This document shows, in pieces, positions 9,462-20,400 of a DNA stretch of 64,000 nucleotides (position 1 is its first letter; each line of letters begins with the position of its first letter). The notes beneath the pieces are model-generated. The model made no database searches. It saw nothing but the letters and a program-made list of their open reading frames with translations, and had not been told where the DNA came from. The stretch comes from Histomonas meleagridis. Its lineage: Eukaryota; Parabasalia; Tritrichomonadida; Dientamoebidae. The stretch lies in contig WSYJ01000183.1 of NCBI GenBank assembly GCA_020186115.1, forward strand, positions 62,001 to 126,000, in the 5' to 3' direction. Made by a program: the position numbers and the translations under genes.

Positions 9462-11075
9462 TTAAACTTTAAATAATTCTTGACAATAGAAACTAAATGT
9501 TTGTGTATCAGCTAATGTACTGTAGAATTCAGCGTCATGTTCATCGACGTCGATCATATATAACTCCTTGAAGAACCCAATCACAGGGTTGTCTTCATTT
9601 GTTGTATCTCTTACTCTACATTTCTCCAATCTCTGCTTATTTACGAACTGACTTGTATAGTTCTGGAACTTCTCCAGTATACACTCGCAGTTCATAGGGC
9701 TGAATGAGTACTTCAGCTTTATTTGTCTCTTTAATTGGACCGCCATTAAATTATTAACTCTTTCTTCCCAAAATTCTTTTGCTTTTGGATCTGATTTTTT
9801 TGGCGGCGTTGCTTTCATCTCATGGATCTTAGCCTTTAGTCCTTCTCTGAGTTCTTTTGGATTTGGAAGATGTGGAGTATCGAGAGGATATTCGATTTTG
9901 TTCTCATCCAGCCGAACAATAGTGATATCTGGAGACAACTGAATCGACTTAAGCTTTTCAGTAATAAGAGCCCCAAAAATAAACGGAACTGGTGAATCCA
10001 AATAATCCAAAAATGAATCATCATCTGGAACAAGTGGTTGAAATGGACATTTGTATGTCATCGGGAGAATCAAAGGAAGTGCTGCAAGGGCACAAAATGT
10101 AAGTTTGTTAAGATCTTCTGATACCAAAAGAATCTTTTGCTCAAGAAGAACAGCGCGATAAAACCGGACAACATTTTCTTCGCTGAGACAAGAAAAGAGT
10201 ACATCGAAACAATGCCGAGCAATTTCAATAATTGTCTCATTTTGTTTGGAAACATAAAGCTGATGTTCCCCATAAAGAGTGTAAAGACCGGGATTGTTGG
10301 CATCGACGTGGATTCTGAAGTAAAAGTTGAGGGCTTTTGAAAAATCGCTTTGAATATCTATTGGCATATATGATGCAAAAAGTGGGTTTGCAGAGTTAAG
10401 GGTAAGCTGAGGATCGAATTGTGAGTATATGTTTCGTGTCTGTTCCTCGCATTGATGGAATTCATCAATTAGAACATTTTCGGGAATAAGGATACTGGAC
10501 TTGCAATTCTCGTTAAGAGTGCCTAAGAGAAGGCCAATGAAAAATTCATGGAAGTTGAAATGGGTGGCAAGCATTGGCATTGTAGTAACTGAGCAAAAAC
10601 AAAAAACAGCTGTTTCTTCAACCCCGTTAAGAAGCTTAGCAGCATTTGGGGGAAGTCTAACGTGGGAGCAAATACCGAAAATTAAGGTACCGGCATCATT
10701 TAACCCAAATACAAATTGATGTACAATATCGCCTTGAGTTAACTTGGGATCATTAGGATCTGGTATATTTGTTGGGAAACACAAGTGTGAAATCCCTGTA
10801 AATTCAGAAGGTGTAAAAGTAAACTTATGAGATGGATAAGTAAAAAAAAGCGTTGGTTCCTTATCGCCTTTTTTTAGTGGCCCAAGGATAAAGAAGTATT
10901 GAACAAGGTGTGCGTGTGTATCAACATTTGTTGGATCATAAACATGACCAACTGCTTTACGGAAAGATAAAGATTTCGCAATGTTGTCAAGATTAACATT
11001 TGCCTTGCCTTGTTTAGTTGGTGTTGGTTTGCCGAATTTCCTTTTCATCTTCGTAAATATAGAATTCGAACTCAT
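9462..11075 (-). CDS. DENN-domain protein (probable Rab GEF)
   Basis: The ATG at 11075 gives 537 residues. The frame continues 13 codons upstream only to a TTG, which I reject as the start. The tripartite DENN module is visible: uDENN from about residue 60 (QYFFILGPL, LFFTYPSHKF, ISHLCFP), cDENN at about 255-400 (LYGEHQLYVSKQNETIIEIA, then FYRAVLLEQKILLVSEDLNK and ALPLILPMTYKCPFQPLVPD), then the signature SPVPFIFGAL, and a C-terminal dDENN helical part. The cDENN pattern 'll.ekkillvS.d...L....alp.LL.P..w...yiPvlP' is well matched. DENN proteins are GEFs that activate Rab GTPases in membrane traffic. The basic N-terminus (MKRKFGKPTPTK) could bind membranes or partners. Which Rab it acts on is not visible. 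Confidence 0.85.
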   Translation of the reverse strand: MSSNSIFTKMKRKFGKPTPTKQGKANVNLDNIAKSLSFRKAVGHVYDPTNVDTHAHLVQYFFILGPLKKGDKEPTLFFTYPSHKFTFTPSEFTGISHLCFPTNIPDPNDPKLTQGDIVHQFVFGLNDAGTLIFGICSHVRLPPNAAKLLNGVEETAVFCFCSVTTMPMLATHFNFHEFFIGLLLGTLNENCKSSILIPENVLIDEFHQCEEQTRNIYSQFDPQLTLNSANPLFASYMPIDIQSDFSKALNFYFRIHVDANNPGLYTLYGEHQLYVSKQNETIIEIARHCFDVLFSCLSEENVVRFYRAVLLEQKILLVSEDLNKLTFCALAALPLILPMTYKCPFQPLVPDDDSFLDYLDSPVPFIFGALITEKLKSIQLSPDITIVRLDENKIEYPLDTPHLPNPKELREGLKAKIHEMKATPPKKSDPKAKEFWEERVNNLMAVQLKRQIKLKYSFSPMNCECILEKFQNYTSQFVNKQRLEKCRVRDTTNEDNPVIGFFKELYMIDVDEHDAEFYSTLADTQTFSFYCQELFKV

Positions 11076-11726
11076 ATTTACAAATAATATTTCAACTTCA
11101 CATGTCGAATACAACGAAGGAACTTTTTATACTGAAAAAGTGGATCCTGACATTCAAATATTTGAATAAAGTTAATCGCTACAGGTCTATAGCCGAAAAA
11201 TGCAAAATAACAAAGAGAATACATAACAATGCAAAATATGAACATCATTCAAAAAATAGAGAAGGGGGTTAGAAAGAAATTATATTGATTTATATCAATT
11301 TCATCAGAAGAAAGAATACATAAAGAATTTAGAATTAATATTCAGAAAAAGTTGACATTTGAATCAAATATGATCTGATTTGATTTTCTAAAATCTAACA
11401 AGCAAGATTTGTCGGGAATATATTCATAAGGAAATGAACACAGCCTATCTATGAAATGAAAATATATGATATAATATATTTATCCAAAATATTCGAAAAT
11501 AAAAAATATGCCAAAATTAAAAATATGTTCATTTATTGTTAACCTCACCGTTTTTCTAGTATAATGATTTTATAAATATAAAATGTATATCTAACATGTC
11601 GAAATTATGAATCCCTATGATTAAAAATGCTTTTTTATAAGAAAAAATATCTTGTTTTGTAAATCTTTCAATTAACTTTACTCAATAAATTTTCAACGAA
11701 AAGGGGCGCCCCAAAAATAGGCAAAC
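11076..11726. other. Divergent promoter region, 651 bp
   Basis: Lies between the DENN gene (minus) and the RRM gene (plus). AT-rich except for a GC palindrome at 11703-11712 (GGGGCGCCCC), 14 bases before the RRM start codon. Confidence 0.5.
11703..11714 (+). promoter_or_regulatory. GC-rich palindrome / GCCCCAA element
   Basis: GGGGCGCCCC followed by AA, in very AT-rich surroundings close to the ATG at 11727. Related GCCCCAA/CACCCCAA words occur upstream of the ARPC2 and Furry-like genes. Confidence 0.3.
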
Positions 11727-12326
11727 ATGAAAAGAAAAGCCGGACCAAAAATTGTTCAAAATGAAAGTAATATGCTCTTTATTTCTAATATACCTGTTAA
11801 AAATAATTCGGTGTATCAGTTAATAAAATATTTCAAAAAATACGGAAGAATTAAATCAATTTTTTCATATGGAACAAATGCAACAATTACTTTTGATTCT
11901 GCTGATAGTGCTAAAAAAGCATATGGAGATTCCAACCCATACCTTGGAAATAGATTTGTTAATATTTTTTTCCACAATAATCCTGAATTAAATGAATCTG
12001 ATTTAATGAAATTTTGCGATGAAAAAATCGTTAACGATTTTACAAAGAGCGTTAATGAAGAAGTCGAGAGTAAAATTAAAGAAACAACTGAATTACAAAA
12101 AGAACTATATCTAAAACAGATCGAAAAACATCAAAAAATCATTAATACAACCGAGGAAATAGATGCCTTAAGGAAAACTAAAATAAGGTACTTAAAAGAA
12201 GCACAAGCTTTTACCGGCAAAAGTGATTTAACTGAAGATGAACAAAAAAAGCTTCAGATGATAAATGAAATTATCAAAGAAACGAATGAATTGATAAGTA
12301 TAATGGAGCGTAACTCTGCAAGGTGA
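11727..12326 (+). CDS. RRM protein resembling the RBM26/RBM27 RRM
   Basis: 199 residues. One RNA recognition motif at about residues 14-85: RNP2 is NMLFISNIPV, and the RNP1 position reads TNATITFDSADSAKKAY, so the usual aromatic residues are degenerate. The strand NRFVNIFFHNNPEL matches the 'NRFIkVfWH' end of the RBM26/27-type RRM. The rest is a charged helix (TEEIDALRKTKIRYLKEA, then LTEDEQKKLQMINEIIKETN), which also parallels the coiled coil that follows the RRM in RBM26/27. Those proteins belong to nuclear RNA-exosome targeting; here only the RRM and helix are present, with no PWI or CCCH part. The paralogy assignment is from memory of the motif and is tentative. Confidence 0.6.
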   Translation: MKRKAGPKIVQNESNMLFISNIPVKNNSVYQLIKYFKKYGRIKSIFSYGTNATITFDSADSAKKAYGDSNPYLGNRFVNIFFHNNPELNESDLMKFCDEKIVNDFTKSVNEEVESKIKETTELQKELYLKQIEKHQKIINTTEEIDALRKTKIRYLKEAQAFTGKSDLTEDEQKKLQMINEIIKETNELISIMERNSAR

Positions 12327-12745
12327 TAGTTATGATTGTTTGGATGTATATTAAATATCATCTTCACAATTCGTTTTTGTTTTAGTTCTCTTTTAAATTT
12401 GTGTGTGATGTTTACTATAATTTTGTCTTTGAAAGTTTAATTTTGTATTTTGTGATAATCAAATGAAACTTAGGAGGCGCTAAACTTTGATTTTTCTTAC
12501 CTTTTCTTGGGTATATACTTAGCTTAATGGTATATACTTAAAAATCTTTGAAATTAAATGAAAAATTTATGAGTACCAACATCGAAAAAATCCCATTGGA
12601 AGCCAATAATAAAGGCCTGAGATGGTAAGTTACTGAGTTGTGTAATTTTCAAATGAATCAAGTTTAATCCCAAAAACCAAAAATAAAAAAATAAATTTTC
12701 TTCTAACTAAAAGTCCTATCGGCAAAATCATTTAACGTACATAAA
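12327..12745. other. Intergenic, 419 bp
   Basis: AT-rich. TATATACTTA occurs twice within 30 bases near 12510-12542. The promoter of the next gene lies at the right end. No gene seen. Confidence 0.5.
12728..12739 (+). promoter_or_regulatory. Initiator TCATTT joined to AACGTA
   Basis: TCATTT at 12728-12733 continues directly into AACGTA, six bases before the ATG at 12746. Initiator and an ACGT-containing Myb-like word thus sit side by side. Confidence 0.5.
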
Positions 12746-14152
12746 ATGGAAGAAGAAGGGCGTCGCGGACGATGGGGCTGCGAAATCAAAAGGCTCTTTG
12801 GATCTGACATTTATGATCATGTTATATATTATGATACTGTCGGTTGTTATCATTCTAAGAAACTTCAAAGGGTTGTTATCACAGATCGAAATCTTTATCT
12901 ATATGATTACAATACTAAAAACAAACCTGAACCATTTTGCAAGCTTTCTGATATTACTAATCTTGATGCAGATCATGAAACTCATGAAAATTATCGTAAT
13001 CATGCAGAATATGATTCTCATCATATTTTTTTCAATCTTGGTAACAAACAATATCATTTATATACATTCGAAGCCGGAACTGATTTATTTTGGAAATTAA
13101 AAAATGCCATAGAATATGCTCATCGATACGAAGAATTTTCATACCATCAAAAAAAGCCAACTCAACCACAAAAGATTGATCTCATCCAAATCGATGGCAA
13201 AAGTATTCCAGCTAATTCTTATTATACTAAACTTTTTAATGAGATCTCATCAAAAGTTGTATATTCCAAATCTTATTCAACTAAAATCAAATCGCTAAAT
13301 GAATTGATAGAAATCTCCAAAGAAAGTTTTTCGATCCGTACCACCTTTTTTCAATCCACCACATTACTCAATTATCTAATAGATACACTTGATTTCTTAT
13401 CTGATTTTCATACAGTTCCTGCACAAATACGAACAAATCGATTAGAACAAGTTGAACTTATTAAAATGATTCTTAAGACTATTTCATTTTTTTTGCAAGG
13501 ATCAAATTCAGTCCGTGAATCATTACGACTTGTATATTATGATAATTCCCGACACTACAAAATCCTTTTTTATTCCATATTTCGTACTGAGTTTTTTATT
13601 TTATCACAACCGACTCGATCTAATTTTTTTTTGAAGTCGATTACAGATCACGACAAATACTATGATCAACTTCAAGAAATCGAATTTTTAGGTGTTTCAT
13701 TATGTTTTCAACTTTATACGTTAGGCATTTCTGCATGGCGATCCAAGAAAATTAACATTCCAAAAGATTTCTTTTTACTAATTATTAAAGAACAAGAATC
13801 TATGATTATAAGTGGCGGATTTCATACGATTGTTTATATGTTGATACAAATGTGTTATACATTGGAATCGATGAGTCAAATTCCGGCATTGTTTGCTCAT
13901 TCTTTATATGATCATCTGTGGATTATAAACTATTTTACGTCAAATTTAAGTTCGGCTGTTAAGTTAATATTGGATGAGTTCGTTGTAGAATTTGATGTTG
14001 TTGTAACTGAGCAAAGAATTTCGAGTTTCATCTCTGAAGATTTGAAGTTGTTGCCCGAAATGATTAAAATGATACGGAAAATTAGAAATAATATTCGGAA
14101 TTTTCGTCAACAGAATTATAAAATTACAAAACTTCCTGTGCAATTTAGATGA
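12746..14152 (+). CDS. Protein with PH-like N-terminal domain (function unknown)
   Basis: 468 residues. The first about 130 residues look like a beta-rich PH-type fold: LQRVVITDRNLYLYDYNTKN, then CKLSDITNLDAD, HHIFFNLGNKQYHLYTFEAG and a closing helix LFWKLKNAIEYAHRYEEF. The pattern 'vvitdrnlYL......L.dI' recalls the N-terminus of the poorly known C12orf56 family, but I would not assign it. The remaining 330 residues are helical, rich in I/L/F and S, with no recognised domain (for example LIKMILKTISFFLQGSN). The protein probably binds membranes or a partner through the PH-like part. The initiator 13 bases upstream makes the start credible. Confidence 0.6.
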   Translation: MEEEGRRGRWGCEIKRLFGSDIYDHVIYYDTVGCYHSKKLQRVVITDRNLYLYDYNTKNKPEPFCKLSDITNLDADHETHENYRNHAEYDSHHIFFNLGNKQYHLYTFEAGTDLFWKLKNAIEYAHRYEEFSYHQKKPTQPQKIDLIQIDGKSIPANSYYTKLFNEISSKVVYSKSYSTKIKSLNELIEISKESFSIRTTFFQSTTLLNYLIDTLDFLSDFHTVPAQIRTNRLEQVELIKMILKTISFFLQGSNSVRESLRLVYYDNSRHYKILFYSIFRTEFFILSQPTRSNFFLKSITDHDKYYDQLQEIEFLGVSLCFQLYTLGISAWRSKKINIPKDFFLLIIKEQESMIISGGFHTIVYMLIQMCYTLESMSQIPALFAHSLYDHLWIINYFTSNLSSAVKLILDEFVVEFDVVVTEQRISSFISEDLKLLPEMIKMIRKIRNNIRNFRQQNYKITKLPVQFR

Positions 14153-15246
14153 ATTTAATAAATGTAAATATTTTGTTTATTTTGTTGATATACATGGAAT
14201 TCACAAATAAATATTTAATAACAGATAAAAAAATCCAGAATAATCAATTAATGAAATATTTTCTTTATTATAAAATGAAGAACCTTAATAAAGCGTTCTT
14301 GCAATTTTTTGATTAAAATCATAATCATGTTTGTGATATTTCTTGGTGTTTTCCATTTTTGTTTATTTTGGATTATGTTCTCCTAGAATTAATTCCTTTT
14401 GAAGTACCCAATCATTCTTTATAAGTTCTTCATCACATAAATATTCAAGAAATGGATTTTTTTTTTTTTTTTTAATGTGTTGATTTTATAATGCATTACT
14501 AATTGAATTTTATTTCTGCTCCTTTTAATTGAATTGTTATTATTAATAAATTATATAATTTTAAAAACAATATATTTCTTATTTTGAAGAAAAAGCAAAT
14601 CATTAGAAATTTCCAATAGTTATATCGTATGTCTATGAGAAAATTAAATAATTTCATTGTTTTTTCGACCATTAATTCAAAATTATTTAGATCATGTTAA
14701 AAATTATCATTAATTATAGCATGTATTATATTTCTATAGAAGGAAATTTGGATTTTTATTTATTATTTAAGGAAATTTTGCTGTTTGCTATATCATTCGA
14801 CATTTGGTTTTAAACCATTATAATTGGTGGTTGGTGAATTTGAATTTCAATATTAAAACGATTGTCTCAAATTATGATAAAAATATTATTACAAATATAT
14901 AAAACATAGATTTTTTGATTTAAGTATCATTTAATTTCCAGAAAAATAAATCAATTAAAGAATTCATTTCTTACAAATTTCGGATATATAAATATTCTAT
15001 GAATACTAGCAAAATAATACTGAGCAAATAAAAGCATAAAAAGATCCTGAAGTTTCACAAAAGCAATTTGAAAAAAACATATTTAACGATTGAATTCAAT
15101 TGAAATTCTGGCGTAATTTGTTTTAATGGCATTTTTAAAACCGTTTTAAGTTGTCTTTAGGGCAAATGCCACTTTTCCTTACAAATCGAAAACTCTCAGT
15201 TTGCTAATTCATTCAACAAATCAAAAAAATAAAAATGAAGAAATCT
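14153..15246. other. Convergent intergenic, about 1.09 kb
   Basis: AT-rich spacer between convergent genes, with a T-run near 14458-14471. No open frame or repeat that I can support. Confidence 0.55.
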
Positions 15247-16149
15247 TTACTTCATAATTCTTCCAGTAATTGTACGACGAACCTTTTGCTTAGGCTCTGG
15301 TTTAGCTGCATCAAGAATCTTGAGCATGCTGGCAGTCCTAGCGCGCATCTTTTGATGCATGAAAGCTTTAGCGCATTTGATGTGATAATGAAGATAATCT
15401 CTGAACATTGGGAGATAGAATGAGATATCTTGTTTCTTCCTATCGGAAAATTGTGCTGACTGAAGACTGATTGTGACGTATGCGTACATGTTTTTGTCCT
15501 TAGTTGGAAGATCAAATGCTCCTAAATCTGCTGGTGGATCATTGGAATATGTAACAATTGGTGCACTCTTAACACGTGTACGAGCTGCAGCTAACTCTTG
15601 GAAGAAGACTCCGGCAATGATTTTATCACCTGGATCACTGAAGCGAATTGAAAATGTTGCTGCGGCACCTTGTGATGTTGGTGTAACAAAATAGCTTTCC
15701 ATTGTTGCCTTACGATACGGAATTTCAAATGGAGCAAAGTTTGCCTTGGATGCAACTTGATCTGCAACGAAAATGAATGGAGCACCCAAAACATGGGCCT
15801 TCATTCTTGATGCAAGTGTTATCATTTCCTTTTGCTCTTTTTCATTCATTTGGGAAAGATTGAATCTGATTGCGTGTGTATATTTGACAGTTCTGGTTGC
15901 AGCTGGTTCAATCTTATAATTTCCGTAATGTTTCTCGAATTCTTCAGCAGCACCGTATTCATTAAGTTCTTCGGCGCATCCAATGTACATGTGAATTTCG
16001 ATATCATTTGTCTTTTTATCAACATGAAGACGGAATTTTACTCCATCGAAATCACAAAATGTGTATTCACCGGAAAGCTTTTCATGTGGCATGAGGCTAC
16101 GTTCGAGAAGGTTTCGGAGAATTGCAGACTCGAATTCGAGAATAATCAT
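15247..16149 (-). CDS. ARPC2: Arp2/3 complex subunit 2 (p34-Arc)
   Basis: From the ATG at 16149 the protein is exactly 300 residues, the family's usual length, and starts MIILEFESAILRNLLE like other ARPC2 proteins. Landmarks along the chain: CDFDGVKFRLHV (about residue 35), GAAEEFEKHYGNYKIEP, the strand ESYFVTPTSQGAAATFSIRF, IIAGVFFQELAAARTRVKSA and FRDYLHYHIKCAKAFMHQKM, which is the most conserved segment, then a C-terminal RTITGRIMK. ARPC2 with ARPC4 forms the structural core of the Arp2/3 complex that nucleates branched actin at the leading edge. The frame stays open upstream to an in-frame ATG at 16209 (20 extra residues), so a longer form is possible. A first codon at 16224 would be GTG and is rejected. 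Confidence 0.92.
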   Translation of the reverse strand: MIILEFESAILRNLLERSLMPHEKLSGEYTFCDFDGVKFRLHVDKKTNDIEIHMYIGCAEELNEYGAAEEFEKHYGNYKIEPAATRTVKYTHAIRFNLSQMNEKEQKEMITLASRMKAHVLGAPFIFVADQVASKANFAPFEIPYRKATMESYFVTPTSQGAAATFSIRFSDPGDKIIAGVFFQELAAARTRVKSAPIVTYSNDPPADLGAFDLPTKDKNMYAYVTISLQSAQFSDRKKQDISFYLPMFRDYLHYHIKCAKAFMHQKMRARTASMLKILDAAKPEPKQKVRRTITGRIMK

Positions 16150-16609
16150 CTGGAAATGTCCACTTCTGTGACGGTTTATTTGTAAATTGATAAGAACCGT
16201 TTCCCACATAATATATTGGGGCACTCCGTTTGGCTTTTGAAGGAGGACAATTTTTAATGGTTTACAAAATTCATCCCATCTATCAAATGTTCTAATTGAT
16301 CTAAAATAATAAAGTTCTTTATCACTTACTAAAATGTTTACATATGTGATTTAATTAATTTAAAAATGTAATAAAATGATGAGATATGAAATGAAATATT
16401 TTGATGATTTCGACAAGATTTAAATTTTCTGGCTTACTTTTCATGATATCTTATAATCCTTTTGTTGTTTAAAGTGTCAGAATTATTTTGTTGTTTCGGT
16501 TTTGACTTGGTTTGTCTGATTTTTGGAAGTTGTTTGTCTTTATGTCACTTTTATTGGCAAATGTATACAAAAATAGACGTTAATAATTTTGCACTTCACT
16601 TTGACTTAG
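16150..16609. other. Divergent promoter region, 460 bp
   Basis: Between ARPC2 (minus) and the nucleoplasmin-like gene (plus). A minus-strand GCCCCAA word lies at 16216-16222 and an initiator at 16596-16601. Otherwise AT-rich. Confidence 0.5.
16596..16601 (+). promoter_or_regulatory. Initiator TCACTT
   Basis: Exact TCAYTW match eight bases before the ATG at 16610. Confidence 0.6.
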
Positions 16610-17017
16610 ATGTCTGAGGAACCAATACCAAAGTTTCCAGTTCAATTCACAGTTAGCTCTGGTGAGGAAAAGCCAGTTGATTTTGGGGAACACACAGACT
16701 TTATTTGTGCTCTCTTCTCAATCAAAAGATTAGAAACACCAAATTCAACAGGAAAAATTTCAGTCAAAGTAAGCTACATGGATGTAGAATCAGGCGCAGA
16801 AGATGTAGATACAGCTGATATTGTTCAAAAGTCATATACACTCATTGAAATTGAAGAAAATGATTATACAGAAAAAGAAATCGAATTTCAATGTGTACAT
16901 GAATCTGAAGCAGTTTTTTCAGTTGAAGGAAATGGAACAGTCCAATTAGATGGGATTTTAATTCCTGATATAGATTTCACAGAAGAAGAGGAAGAAGAAG
17001 AAGTTGCAGAGAAATAA
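16610..17017 (+). CDS. Small acidic nucleoplasmin-like protein (putative histone chaperone)
   Basis: 135 residues. An all-beta domain occupies about residues 8-120 and is followed by a strongly acidic tail (IDFTEEEEEEEVAEK). The C-terminal strands, YTLIEIEENDYTEKEIEFQ then EAVFSVEGNGTVQLDGILIP, fit the nucleoplasmin-like pattern 'y.Lc.L.pg..eq..l.l.f.....v.FsV.G.g.vhLtGyl'. In animals and fungi this fold forms pentamers that store or deposit histones, and in FKBP39/Fpr4-type proteins it precedes an FKBP domain. Here it stands alone with its acidic tail, like plant and protist versions. No direct catalytic motif is present or expected. The family call rests on pattern and architecture, not on strong identity. 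Confidence 0.5.
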   Translation: MSEEPIPKFPVQFTVSSGEEKPVDFGEHTDFICALFSIKRLETPNSTGKISVKVSYMDVESGAEDVDTADIVQKSYTLIEIEENDYTEKEIEFQCVHESEAVFSVEGNGTVQLDGILIPDIDFTEEEEEEEVAEK

Positions 17018-17464
17018 AAAAATCACAAAAAGCTTATTTTAACATACCACAACACCAAATACAGTGTATTTTCATAATGTATTAAATGACCAAACCAAAA
17101 TTGTGCGATAAATTTTTTTCACAAATAGATTTCTTTGAATTTTGATTAAAACCGCTAATTGGCAGAAATTTTTGAATTGGTGAATTGGCACTATTTTTTG
17201 ATCAAAAATGCCAATTTTCCTTATGTTTTTATTTTTTATTTTTTGCTGCTTTTATCAAAATTCGATTGTAATCCTTTAATGACCACGACTGATCGCTAAA
17301 GCTATAGTTTATTTATATTTTTTTCAGAAAATTTTGATTACTTTGTTAAATTCATAATAGCGGTTCACATAATTTCTTACATTTTATTCATTGTGATTTC
17401 AAATATTCCTACTTTAAGGTAAAATATGTTGAAAATAAACATTCTATTGAAAAAAATAAATAGC
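17018..17464. other. Intergenic, about 450 bp
   Basis: 3' flanks of two convergent loci. AT-rich, no gene seen. Confidence 0.5.
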
Positions 17465-20400
17465 TTAAGCATTGGTGTCATATCTTTCTTTATCAAGAAG
17501 CATTTTGATAATTTCAGTGTGAGCATGTTTAGATGCGAATGTTAGCGCCATTTCAAATAAATTAAATAATTTCCAAATATTATTTTAATTGTTCAATTAT
17601 TTACATAAATATCAAGTAAACAAATTTATATCTTTAGCATTTAAATCAATTTCTTCTTTAAATTTCAAATAAAGCAAATATAGGGTGTTCAAAAAGTCAT
17701 AACCCCTCCTATTTCACTCATTAAAAGGAATTTTATTTTAATTTTTATTTATTTAGTAGAGTGTTTCTTACTGTGCTCAAATGCTTAGTTTAAATTTTGT
17801 AATTATTTTTTAAGGTCATTTTAAAGTTCTGTAAAGCTTATCGGTTTTTTACTGCTTAAAATGCATGTTTTTTAAATCATGCTGATATTTTCTTCTTATC
17901 TTCTTAAGAAGAACTCATGAGTTGAAATTAGTTGATTCGTGTGGGTTTGATACTTATTTGCTTCTTAGGTTCTTCATTTTATTGATTGCAATTTAACCTT
18001 TGAACTTTACAAATGTTTATATGGACAACTATATTTTCCAAATATGGTTTAACCTACATTTATGAATATTAAATTAAATTTCTGCTAATTTTATTTCAAT
18101 AAAATATTATCGATAATAAAAATATATTTTTATTTTGTATCTATAAAGAAATTTTGCAATGTATAAGGGAATTTCCATTTAAGAACATTATCGGCATAAA
18201 TTATTAGATAAAATTCATATTGAGTTACAGATTAGCACTTTATTAGCTTACACACCATATTTTTTAAACTTTCGAACTTAAAAAAAATAACAACAACTTA
18301 TCATGTGTTATTAATAAAATTTTTCTTTGAATCTTTCTTCAGTGTTTCTCTAAATTCATTGGAATGTTATGCTCTTTCATATTCCTGAACAAACGTTGAT
18401 TCATATGTGAACCACTTTCAAACATATTTTCTTAAAAATAAATCATTTCTAAAAACTTTTAATGTTATTTGATATATACTATATTGCTTTTTATTGAAAA
18501 ACTTTTGGTACTACTTGAGGATGAATATTTCTCAAGGATCTTTATGAATGGCTTAATAAAGTTACTATTTGGATCCAAGAAGTAATTTAACTATTTCTGT
18601 ATGACCATTTTTAGATGCCCATATAAGTGCTGTACTAAATATTTTATATAATTTCCAAATATTATTTTCAAATATTAAAATATTAAAATAAACATTAAAT
18701 AAAACACATAAATATTTTTAGCATCAATATCAATTCCTTCTTGTTCAAGAAGTAATTTAACTATTTCTGTATGACCATTAAAAGATGCTAAAATAAGTGC
18801 TGTATTAAATAATATGAATAATTTCCAAATATTATTTTTAAATATTAAAATATTAAAATAAATATCAAATAAAACAAATAAATATCTTTAGAATTGACAT
18901 CAATTCTTTTTTGTTCAATTAGTAATTTTACTATTTCTATATGACCTTTTTTTGATGCCAAAATAAGTGCTGTTTGAAATCTTTTTTGGAATTTCCAAAT
19001 ATTATTTTGGAATACGAAAATATTAAAATAAATATGAATTAAAAAAAGAAAATTATTTTTAACATTAATATGAATACTTTTTTTGAGAAGTAATTTTACT
19101 ATTTCTATGTAACCTTTTTTGGATGCTACAGCAAGTAGTGTATCAAATAATTCAAAAATTTTCCAAATATTATATATAAAATCTATATTATAAATATAAA
19201 TATAAAATAAAACAATTAAAGATTTTGATAATTGATATCAATTTTTTTTTGTTCCAGGATTAATTTGACAATTTCTGTTTTACCATATTTTGTTGCTATA
19301 TATAACGCTTGTTGAAATAATTTGAAAAGTTTCTATATATTAATATGAAACATCGTTATATATGAATGTATCCATTTACTAATATTTTTCAATTCTTCAG
19401 ACTTTAAAAATAATTTTATGATATTGAAATTACACGAATAAACTGCTTTAGTAAAAGGTGTAGAAAATAATATTAATAATTTCCAAATATAATAAGGATA
19501 AGTGTATATTTTGAACATTAATATTAATAGTTTTTTGTTGCAGAAGGATTTCGACAATATCAATATGATTTTTACAAGTTGCAATCATAAGTGCTGTATA
19601 AAATTATTTAAATAATCACCAAAAATAATTTTAAAATAAGAAATTATTAAAATAAATATCATATAAAATAAATGAATATTTTTAGCATTAATATCAATTT
19701 CTTTTTGTTCAAGAAGTAATTTAACTATTTCTGTATCACCTTTTTCAGCTGCAAGCATTAATAATGTGTTAATGAATTTAAATAAATACCAAATATTATT
19801 TTGTAAAGGCGATTAAGTTTAATATACATTCAAAAAGAGTTAAAAACGTCGCATGCATTTAAATTCACACATTCTTCTCCTATATATAAATTTATTATGT
19901 CCATATTTCCTTCTTTATATGCAGATACAAGGGATATTTGAAGTATAATTAATAATATTCATAAATCATTTTAAAAAATTAAATTATAAAAATTTATATC
20001 AATTATTAGAATAAAATATTTTTTCCATTATAAATACAATAATTTTCGAGTAAAAATGATACTTTCATGAAACAGTTTCTAGATGCATACATAAGTGCTG
20101 TTTTAAATAATTAAAATAATTTCCAAATATTATTTTGAAATATCAAATTATTATAATAATTTCTATATAAAGCATATAAAAATTTTTAATATTAATATCA
20201 ATTCCTTCTTGTTCAAGAAGTAATTTAACTATTTCTATATGACCATTTCTAGATGCTATAATAAGTGCTGTATCAAATAATTTAAATAATTTCCAAATAT
20301 TATTTTGTAATATCGTATTAGCAAAATAAACATTAAATAAAACGAATGAGTATTTTTTGCATTAATATCAATTCCTTCTTGTTCAAGAAGTAATTCAACG

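Noticed and set aside
16150-16224. ARPC2 starting at 16224 (GTG)
   Set aside because: Non-ATG start; the ATG at 16149 gives the standard 300-residue protein beginning MIILEFE.
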